From Sphingomonas tagetis (GTDB taxonomy: Bacteria > Pseudomonadota > Alphaproteobacteria > Sphingomonadales > Sphingomonadaceae), in the NCBI RefSeq assembly GCF_024211275.1, contig NZ_JAMLDX010000017.1, forward strand, positions 1 to 64,000: 64,000 nucleotides of DNA, read 5' to 3'. Both the position numbers and the translations under genes were made by a program. Shown here in pieces: positions 56,313-64,000 of this stretch. Every line of letters starts with the position of its first letter. Position 1 is the stretch's first letter. The notes under the pieces are model-generated. The model ran no database searches. It was not told the origin of the DNA and worked only from the letters and a program-made list of their open reading frames with translations.

Positions 56313-57787
56313 GCTTCCTGCTCCAGCATCAGCGCGGCGGTCGCCTTTGCGCTTCCCACCACGCCGGGGATGCCCGCGCCGGGATGCGTCCCCGCGCCGA
56401 CGAAATACATGTTCTCGATCGAATCGTCGCGATTGTGCGCCCGAAAATACGCGCTCTGCGTCAGGATCGGCTCCAGACTGAACGCGCTCCCCAGATGCGC
56501 GCCGAGATCGTCGCGGAAATCGCTCGGGGCATAGCTGAACTTGGTCACGATCCGCTCGTGAATGTCGGGGATCAGCCGCCGCCCGACCTCGTCGAGAATG
56601 CGCTTCTCCAGCACCGGCGCGATCTGGTCCCAGTCGCCCGGAAACTTGCCGAGATGCGGCACCGGCGCCAGCGCATAGAAGGTCGAATGTCCCTCCGGCG
56701 CCATCGACGGATCGGTCACCGTCGGGTGGTGCAGATACAGCGAGAAGTCCTGCGAAATCACCCCGGTATCATAGATGTCGGCCAGCAATTCCTTATAGCG
56801 CGGCCCGAACAGGATCATGTGGTGCGGAATCCCCGGCCAGGTCCCCTTCACCCCGAAATGCACCACGAACAGCGACGGCGAGAAACGCTTCTTCTCAAGC
56901 CTGGCCGCGGTCCGCTGCGCGCTGCGCGAACCCCTGAGCAGGTCGCGATAACTGTGCATCAGGTCGGCGTTGCTCGCCACCATGTCCGCCTCGAAGCGCG
57001 CACCGCTCTTGGTCACCACCGCGGTCGCGCGCTCGCCCAGCGTCTCGATCTGCGCCACCCCGTCGCCGAGCTTCACCACCCCGCCGAGCCGCTCGAACTG
57101 CCGCACCATTCCCGCCACCAGCCGGTTGGTCCCGCCCATCGCGAACCACACGCCGCCGTCACGCTCGAGCTTGTGGATCAGCGCATAGATCGCGCTCGTC
57201 GTCATCGGATTGCCGCCGACCAGCAGCGTGTGGAACGACAGCGCCTCGCGCAATTTCTCGTTCTTCACGAACGACGAAACCATCGAATAGACGCTGCGCC
57301 ACGCCTGATATTTCATCAGCGCCGGCGCCGCCTTGACCATCGACGTGAAGTCGAGAAACGCGACTGTGCCGAGCTTCTCATAGCCCTCGCGATACACCCC
57401 GGCCGAATAGGTCAGAAAGCGCCGATAACCCTCGATGTCCGCCGGATCGAGCTTGGCGATCTCGCCCATCAGCACGGCGTCGTCATTGGTGTAATCGAAA
57501 TTGGTGCCGTCGGGCCAGTTGAGCCGGTAAAAGGGCAAAACCGGGCTTAGCGTCACATCGTCGGCCATGCGGTGGCCCGACAGCGCCCACAATTCCTCCA
57601 GCGCCTCGGGCGCGGTGATCACCGTCGGCCCGGCGTCGAAGGTAAAGCCGTCCTTCTCCCAATAATAAGCCCGCCCGCCGGGCTTGTCGCGCGCCTCGAC
57701 GATGACGGTATCGACGCCCGCCGATTGCAGGCGGATGCCCAGCGCCAGTCCGCCGAACCCTGCACCGATGACGACCGCTTTCCTCAA
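56309..57787 (-). CDS. crtI: Phytoene desaturase
   Basis: The 492-residue FAD enzyme desaturates phytoene to lycopene. The dinucleotide motif is VVIGAGFGGLALGIRLQSAG at the N-terminus, with the family's DKPGGRAYYWEKDGFTFDAG next. The C-terminus has FVGAGTHPGAGIPGVVGSAKA. The start is TTG 57787, sharing TTGA with the crtY stop; the family starts at M-(K/R)-K-A-V-V and no ATG is available there, so TTG is preferred. The length matches CrtI. Confidence 0.94.
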   Translation of the reverse strand: MRKAVVIGAGFGGLALGIRLQSAGVDTVIVEARDKPGGRAYYWEKDGFTFDAGPTVITAPEALEELWALSGHRMADDVTLSPVLPFYRLNWPDGTNFDYTNDDAVLMGEIAKLDPADIEGYRRFLTYSAGVYREGYEKLGTVAFLDFTSMVKAAPALMKYQAWRSVYSMVSSFVKNEKLREALSFHTLLVGGNPMTTSAIYALIHKLERDGGVWFAMGGTNRLVAGMVRQFERLGGVVKLGDGVAQIETLGERATAVVTKSGARFEADMVASNADLMHSYRDLLRGSRSAQRTAARLEKKRFSPSLFVVHFGVKGTWPGIPHHMILFGPRYKELLADIYDTGVISQDFSLYLHHPTVTDPSMAPEGHSTFYALAPVPHLGKFPGDWDQIAPVLEKRILDEVGRRLIPDIHERIVTKFSYAPSDFRDDLGAHLGSAFSLEPILTQSAYFRAHNRDDSIENMYFVGAGTHPGAGIPGVVGSAKATAALMLEQEA

Positions 57788-58947
57788 TTCATGCCCCTGA
57801 TGACTTCGATCGCGCGTTTGACCGGCACCGGCGGCCTGCCGGCCAGCACGCGCGCACGGTCCAATAACCCCGATTGCCCGGCATAGAAGCGTGCGATCAG
57901 CCCCGCGTCCAGCCGATAGAAGCGTTCGAGAATGCGGTAACGTTCCGCCGGCTCGGCGGCGCGAAACAGCATCGCCGACAGCATCCGGTAAAAACCGCGC
58001 TTCTTCCATTGCTTGGCGGCATAGCCATGCGTCAGCTCGTGCAACGCCGCGCCGCTGAGGTCGCTGGCCGACCCGATCAGCGCCGCCAGCCGCACCGCAT
58101 CGGGCAGCGAATAGCCGGTGACCGGATGGAACAGCCCGGCGCGCATCCCGGCCTTGGCGACGCGGTTGCCGCCCGACGCCCAATAGCCCTCGAAATCGCC
58201 GCCCATCGCCACCGGCAGCGCGCCCGTCTCTTCGCGCGTCACCGCCTCGACCTGAATGCCATGCGCCTTCGTCCACGCATCGATACGCTTGCCCAGCGCG
58301 GCGCGCTCGATCCGCGGCGAATCGCTGTAATAAGTGTCCTCGACGAACAGCCGCGTCGCCGCGAAGGGCAGCGCATAGACGAAGCGATAGCCGTCGACCT
58401 GCGGCACCGTGGCGTCCATGATCACTGGCCGCTTGAGGTCATGCGGCTCGGCCAGCGCCAGCTCGCGGCCCAAAAATTTCTGCCAGCCAAGGTCGAGCTT
58501 GCCGAGATCGCCCGCCCCGCGGCAATCGATCACGCCCCCGGCCTCGATCCGGCCCCCGTCCGCCAGCATCACCGTGCGCGCGCTCGTCCCCAGCACCTTG
58601 CGCCGCGTCAGCACGCGCCCCTTCGGCATCGCGCCGCGCACCACCCGGTCGAACCGCTCGGACTCGATCGAATAATAGCTCGCCTTCAGCGTTCGCGCAT
58701 GCCCCGGAAAGGCGACGTCATAGCTCGTCCAGCCATAGGAGATCAGCGGCGCGACCAGCCAGCGGTCCCGGGCCGCGACATCGCTGGCGAAGAACGACCA
58801 CAGATGATTGCCGCCTAGCGTGGTCCCGCCCTCGACGATGCGCACGTCCAGCTCGGGCCGCAGCTTGCGCAGCGCCAGCGCGATCAGCCCGCCGGCCAGC
58901 CCCCCTCCCACGATGGCAACGTCGCATTTGATGTTGGCGGGCATCAT
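57784..58947 (-). CDS. crtY: Lycopene beta-cyclase
   Basis: The 387-residue enzyme cyclises lycopene to beta-carotene. The FAD motif is VAIVGGGLAGGLIALALRKL, with GGNHLWSFF following and MGGDFEGYWASGGNRVAKAG and HPVTGYSLPDAVRLA later, all typical of the bacterial CrtY group. ATG 58947 or 58944 (MM) may start it. A GCTAGGCGG box lies only a few bases upstream and TTGACG at 58978-58973 precedes it, but the 15-base spacing is short, so the promoter is uncertain. It is the first gene of the operon. Confidence 0.94.
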   Translation of the reverse strand: MMPANIKCDVAIVGGGLAGGLIALALRKLRPELDVRIVEGGTTLGGNHLWSFFASDVAARDRWLVAPLISYGWTSYDVAFPGHARTLKASYYSIESERFDRVVRGAMPKGRVLTRRKVLGTSARTVMLADGGRIEAGGVIDCRGAGDLGKLDLGWQKFLGRELALAEPHDLKRPVIMDATVPQVDGYRFVYALPFAATRLFVEDTYYSDSPRIERAALGKRIDAWTKAHGIQVEAVTREETGALPVAMGGDFEGYWASGGNRVAKAGMRAGLFHPVTGYSLPDAVRLAALIGSASDLSGAALHELTHGYAAKQWKKRGFYRMLSAMLFRAAEPAERYRILERFYRLDAGLIARFYAGQSGLLDRARVLAGRPPVPVKRAIEVIRGMN

Positions 58948-59026
58948 CGCCGCCTAGCGGATCGGCACGCGGCGTCAAACCCCGGTCGCCGCACGCCATG
59001 AACCTTTCATCGGCGGGCGCCGAAGT

Positions 59027-59443
59027 TCAATCCCGCACCACGCGATACTCCGCTACCCGTCCATCCGACCCGATGCGAAGAACGAGCCATTCGGAATCCA
59101 GGCCGATCAGACCCCGCTCTGGCCCGAGCAGATACACGAGGTCCCAATCACGAAAATATGGACCGCCGTCTGGCCTTCCGAGCAACTTCACCACTTGCGC
59201 GCGGGTCAATCCGTCAAGCCGCCCACTCCTAACGAGCCATTCGACCATTCTTAGACGAACCTGATTATCTGTTGTTCGCGCTTGTCGCCAAAGTCCCGAG
59301 TCGAAGGGCCGGATCGGCAAATAGCCAGTCACGAAGCCATATCCGATCACCAACGCAACAACGATGCTGAGCAGGCCTATCCAGCAACCCCAAGGCTGGT
59401 TGGAGCGCCACCCGAGTCCTGAATTGGCGTCTGTATCGATCAT
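59027..59443 (-). CDS. Hypothetical membrane-anchored protein (138 aa)
   Basis: The protein has one membrane helix ([20 protein letters not shown], about 18-37). A soluble domain follows with [20 protein letters not shown], then [11 protein letters not shown] and short beta strands ([18 protein letters not shown]). The helix-helix-strand order with a VxxLLGxP motif resembles the small BamE/SmpA-like fold, but identity cannot be claimed. Base composition is more AT-rich than its neighbours. It is an isolated gene between crtY (same strand, 79 bases away) and the divergent DUF2585 gene. Confidence 0.6.
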   Translation of the reverse strand: MIDTDANSGLGWRSNQPWGCWIGLLSIVVALVIGYGFVTGYLPIRPFDSGLWRQARTTDNQVRLRMVEWLVRSGRLDGLTRAQVVKLLGRPDGGPYFRDWDLVYLLGPERGLIGLDSEWLVLRIGSDGRVAEYRVVRD

Positions 59444-59535
59444 CTTTCCAGCGTAACGCGCTGTGTGCTGTCTGCAACGGGATCGCAAACCTGCCGCGCT
59501 TCAACGCGCCTCACTGCCGTGTAATAACCACCGCA

Positions 59536-60114
59536 ATGCCAACCCTCCTCCCCACCCGCCGCACGCTCTTCGCCGCGCTCGCCCTCGCCACCTCCTGCGC
59601 GCTCATCCTCTTCACCATGAACCGCCCGCCGATCTGCCCGTGCGGCACGGTCGAGCTGTGGCACGGCACCGTCCAGTCTAGCGGCAACAGCCAGCACATC
59701 GCCGACTGGTACACGTTCAGCCACATCATCCACGGCTTCCTCTTCTACGGCGCGGCGCACCTCGTCCTGCGCGGGGACGCCCGCCGCTGGGCGCTGCCGC
59801 TCGCCGTGACGATCGAGGGCGCGTGGGAGCTGCTCGAAAACTCGCCGATCATCATCGACCGCTATCGCGAGGCGACGATCGCGTTCGGCTATTCGGGCGA
59901 TTCGATACTCAACTCGCTCGCCGATATCGGCTGGATGGCCACCGGCTTCTGGCTCGCCGCGCGCCTGCCGGTCGCCGCCACCGTGGCGCTCGCGATCCTG
60001 TTCGAGCTGGCGACGCTCATCCTGATCCGCGACAACCTCACGCTCAACATACTGATGCTGGTGTGGCCGGTGGAAGCGATCAAGACGTGGCAGGCCGCGG
60101 GCGGATTGCTGTAA
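59536..60114 (+). CDS. DUF2585-family membrane protein
   Basis: The 192-residue protein has five to six helices. The conserved features of the DUF2585/UPF0314 group are visible: [11 protein letters not shown] near the N-terminus, then [35 protein letters not shown] and [14 protein letters not shown]. Function is unknown. The repeated His, Glu and Asp within membrane segments suggest a metal or substrate site. It is followed ten bases later by the sterol-desaturase-family gene. Confidence 0.85.
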   Translation: MPTLLPTRRTLFAALALATSCALILFTMNRPPICPCGTVELWHGTVQSSGNSQHIADWYTFSHIIHGFLFYGAAHLVLRGDARRWALPLAVTIEGAWELLENSPIIIDRYREATIAFGYSGDSILNSLADIGWMATGFWLAARLPVAATVALAILFELATLILIRDNLTLNILMLVWPVEAIKTWQAAGGLL

Positions 60115-60124
60115 GGCGGACGCC

Positions 60125-60901
60125 ATGTGGCTCGCCATCCCCCTTTCCGCGCTCGCCATGACGCTGATCGTCGGGGTGCGCTATCTGATCGTCTCGGGCG
60201 CCTTCGCCTGGGCGACGCGCGCGCGGCATCCCGGCCTCTACACCGGGCTCGACGCACAGATGCGCCGCGAGATCGCGTGGAGCCTCGCCAGCGCCGCGAT
60301 CTATGGCATCCCGGCGGGGATCGTCGCCTGGGGCTGGCAGAATCACGGCTGGACGCGAATTTACACCGACGCGAGCGGCTACCCGCTCTGGTATCTCCCG
60401 CTCTCGGTCCTGCTCTACCTGTTCGCGCACGACACATGGTTCTACTGGACGCACCGCTGGATGCACCGCCCCGGCCCGTTCCGGCTCGCCCATGCCGTCC
60501 ATCACGCCAGCCGGCCGCCCACCGCCTGGGCGGCGATGAGCTTCCACCCGATCGAAGCGCTGACCGGCGCCGTCGTCATTCCGGCGCTGGCCTTCGTCAT
60601 TCCCATTCACGTCGCCGCATTGGGCGTTGTGCTGGCGATCATGACGGTTATGGGGGTGACCAATCACATGGGGTGGGAGGTGTTTCCACGGGCGATGTGG
60701 CGCGGTCCACTCGGCGCGTGGCTGATCACCGCGAGCCATCACCAGAAGCACCACGATCAGTACGGGTGCAATTATGGCCTTTATTTCCGCTTCTGGGATC
60801 GAGTGTGCGGCACCGACGAGGGCCTCGGCGATTTCACGCGCAGCCATGCTGCTGCCGCTCGGCGCGCTGCTGCTGGGCGCGTCGCCGATCGCGTCGCTTG
60901 A
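60125..60901 (+). CDS. Sterol-desaturase-family hydroxylase, candidate carotenoid hydroxylase
   Basis: The 258-residue membrane di-iron protein has the three His clusters of the fatty-acid-hydroxylase superfamily: FAHDTWFYWTHRWMHR, HAVHHASRPP and ASHHQKHHDQYGCNYG, with WDRVCGTDEG ending the core. It probably hydroxylates or desaturates a membrane lipid or carotenoid. Its location 1.2 kb from crtY and its length make a CrtG-like carotenoid 2,2'-hydroxylase conceivable, but the sequence alone does not settle this. The 3' end overlaps the DUF2141 gene by 56 bases, and the Ala/Arg-rich last 20 residues may be non-functional. Confidence 0.75.
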   Translation: MWLAIPLSALAMTLIVGVRYLIVSGAFAWATRARHPGLYTGLDAQMRREIAWSLASAAIYGIPAGIVAWGWQNHGWTRIYTDASGYPLWYLPLSVLLYLFAHDTWFYWTHRWMHRPGPFRLAHAVHHASRPPTAWAAMSFHPIEALTGAVVIPALAFVIPIHVAALGVVLAIMTVMGVTNHMGWEVFPRAMWRGPLGAWLITASHHQKHHDQYGCNYGLYFRFWDRVCGTDEGLGDFTRSHAAAARRAAAGRVADRVA

Positions 60902-61253
60902 GCTCGACATCCAGAAGCTGCGCTCGGCCAAGGGCCAGCTTCGCATCTGCCTGACCGCCCGCGCCGAGAGCTTCCCCGACTGCAAGGACGCGCGCGGCAT
61001 GAGCCGCTCCGTGCCCGCGACCCAAACCCGCATCCAGTTCGACGGTCTGCCACCGGGCGATTACGCCGCGGCGATCATCCATGACGAGAATGGCAACCAC
61101 AAGCTCGACAAGCTGATGGGCATCCCGCGCGAGGGCTTCGGCTTCAGCCGCAATCCCGTGATCCGCTTCGGCCCGCCCAGCTTCGCCGCCGCCCGCTTCA
61201 CGCTCGACGGCACGACCAAGCCGCAGCAGGTGCGGATGCAATATCTGCTCTGA
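60846..61253 (+). CDS. DUF2141-family secreted protein
   Basis: The 135-residue protein has an N-terminal signal (MLLPLGALLLGASPIAS). The DUF2141 domain then carries LRICLTARAESFPDCKD, GLPPGDYAAAIIHDENGNHK and MGIPREGFGFSRNP, close to the consensus. It is presumably periplasmic; the function is unknown. DUF2141 genes often accompany carotenoid or hydroxylase genes in sphingomonads. ATG 60846 lies within the preceding gene; no later start keeps the signal. Confidence 0.87.
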   Translation: MLLPLGALLLGASPIASLELDIQKLRSAKGQLRICLTARAESFPDCKDARGMSRSVPATQTRIQFDGLPPGDYAAAIIHDENGNHKLDKLMGIPREGFGFSRNPVIRFGPPSFAAARFTLDGTTKPQQVRMQYLL

Positions 61254-61295
61254 CCGTCTGGCGCTCACCGTCCGACCCCGCTACAAGACGCCATC

Positions 61296-61384
61296 CCCGG
61301 GGGAGCGCTGACGGCGCTTGAGAGGGTGGCACGAGCCACCGACCCGCTGAACCTGATCCGGTTGACACCGGCGTAGGGAGTGGG
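61296..61384 (+). promoter_or_regulatory. TPP riboswitch (THI element)
   Basis: The region shows the conserved THI blocks in order: CCGGGGGAGCG (P1/P2 start), TTGAGAGGGTGG (consensus CUGAGA), GACCCGCTGAACCTGATCCG and GGCGTAGGGAGTGGG. It lies directly upstream of thiC, the usual target. Binding of thiamin pyrophosphate should repress thiC expression. Confidence 0.93.
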
Positions 61385-61405
61385 CGGCTTCTCACCCAAG
61401 CCCGT

Positions 61406-63291
<1,886 letters not shown>

Positions 63292-63401
63292 GCCCGCTAA
63301 CGCTCTAGTCGTGTCGTTGGGTTGATGATATGACCGCATTTCCGGCAGCCCAGTCTGCACGGATTTAACGGTCGCCTAGCGACACGGCATGGAGAAGACC
63401 A

Positions 63402-64000
63402 ATGAGCGTTACGACGCATAAGCTGCGCGTGGCAGAGGCCCGCCGCATTAAGCACCCTGTGTTTCCGCAGATCGAAAAGCACTACTTCCTCGTCCAAGCG
63501 CGCGAGGTTCCAGACGGTATCCGCACCGATGCTAACGCGCGAGACCCGGAGGGTCTAAATCGCCGTGTGTATCGTGAGGTGCATGAAAGCTTGATGGGGC
63601 GCGACGCGGTGGTCGGCTCATTTGATCTGATGAACAAGGGCATCGTATGTCTAGCGGAAAGTGTTCGCCGCATCGACGACGAGTTGTACGAACTTAGTAT
63701 CCGCGATGGCCAAGGCATCGTAGACGGTGGCCACACCTATAAACTTATCTGCGACGCGCAGGGCGATCCTTCTCTACCTGACGATAGCTTTGTTGAAATC
63801 CAAGTGCGAACTGGGGTTCCTGATAAATTAATCACCGATATCTCGCGTGGATTGAACACAGGTATCCAAGTTAAAGACCATAGCATAGCAAACTTGGATG
63901 GTAAATTCGAGTGGATTAAAGAAGAACTTAAAGGTGAACCATACTTCAAGCGCATCGCTTGGAGCGAAAGCGACAGGGGTGACTACGACGTTCGCGATCT
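63402..64000 (+). CDS. AIPR-like (abortive phage resistance) protein, 5' part
   Basis: The frame opens at ATG 63402 after a GGAGAAG site and stays open to the window edge (199 codons). It encodes a basic, hydrophilic protein. DGQGIVDGGHTYKLI (about 100-115) and ITDISRGLNTGIQVKDHSIANL (about 145-166) resemble the I-x-(D/N)-G-x(2)-T and RGLNT-x-V core of AIPR-family proteins, which are linked to abortive infection against phage. Codons are more AT-rich than in neighbours, especially after 63700. The rest of the gene and any partner genes lie outside the window, so this is a family-level guess. Confidence 0.6.
   Translation, partial: MSVTTHKLRVAEARRIKHPVFPQIEKHYFLVQAREVPDGIRTDANARDPEGLNRRVYREVHESLMGRDAVVGSFDLMNKGIVCLAESVRRIDDELYELSIRDGQGIVDGGHTYKLICDAQGDPSLPDDSFVEIQVRTGVPDKLITDISRGLNTGIQVKDHSIANLDGKFEWIKEELKGEPYFKRIAWSESDRGDYDVRD

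Overview
The window is high-GC alphaproteobacterial chromosome, most likely Sphingomonas or a close relative. Four things point there: a compact crtY-crtI-LOG-crtB carotenoid operon, an alphaproteobacterial cox operon (coxB-coxA-ctaB-coxF-ctaG-coxC-DUF983-surf1-thrC), many genes joined by 4-nt ATGA/GTGA/TTGA overlaps, and three copies of a CACCCCGGCCTTGTGCCGG-type intergenic palindrome. Almost all of it is ordinary core genome. I saw no prophage, CRISPR array, tRNA or rRNA.

Layout. 1-484: the end of an IS481-family insertion sequence sits inside a metallophosphoesterase gene. 0.5-12 kb: ATP-dependent DNA ligase, outer-membrane phospholipase A, peroxiredoxin, a diguanylate cyclase, two tiny membrane proteins behind a strong hairpin, a YetF-like pair, an SDR, a threonine aldolase-like enzyme, an EamA transporter, an epimerase and an M28 peptidase. 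12-16.5 kb: aminopeptidase N and an M49-like lipoprotein peptidase. 16.6-21.5 kb: a surface-glycan cluster with a GT39-like membrane protein, two GT4 enzymes and a polytopic membrane protein. 21.5-27.9 kb (minus): a tight run pyrE-pdxJ-acpS-lepB-AI-2E exporter-maiA-TonB receptor. 28-37 kb: the aa3 cytochrome oxidase operon, running into thrC and an rRNA methyltransferase. 37-39 kb (minus): a zincin, ccmA, ccmB and an unknown 97-residue membrane protein. 39-42 kb: pterin dehydratase, an SDR and the betaine-lipid genes btaA-btaB. 42.5-46.5 kb: rpiB, glyA, nrdR, a TrmJ-like methyltransferase and hisN. 46.5-54.8 kb: AsmA, rpmI-rplT, a LysE exporter, pheS-pheT and an SDR. 54.8-61.3 kb: carotenoid operon, a DUF2585 protein, a sterol-desaturase-family hydroxylase that may act on carotenoids, and a DUF2141 protein. 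61.3-63.3 kb: TPP riboswitch and thiC. 63.4 kb to the end: the start of a lower-GC gene resembling AIPR (abortive phage resistance) proteins, open at the window edge.

Main points of interest. (i) An IS481-type insertion at a CTAG site has cut a phosphoesterase. (ii) Three copies of a roughly 80-bp near-perfect palindrome with related loops are present, plus three copies of a 108-bp palindrome and one 154-bp nested inverted repeat. (iii) Two overlapping small membrane-protein ORFs follow a 16-bp composite stem-loop. (iv) A betaine-lipid operon is present. (v) The AIPR-like gene at the right edge may open a defence island, but the window ends before this can be judged. Nothing seen here proves a new system. 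The best candidates for undescribed biology are (iii), the palindromic repeat families, and the edge gene with whatever follows it.
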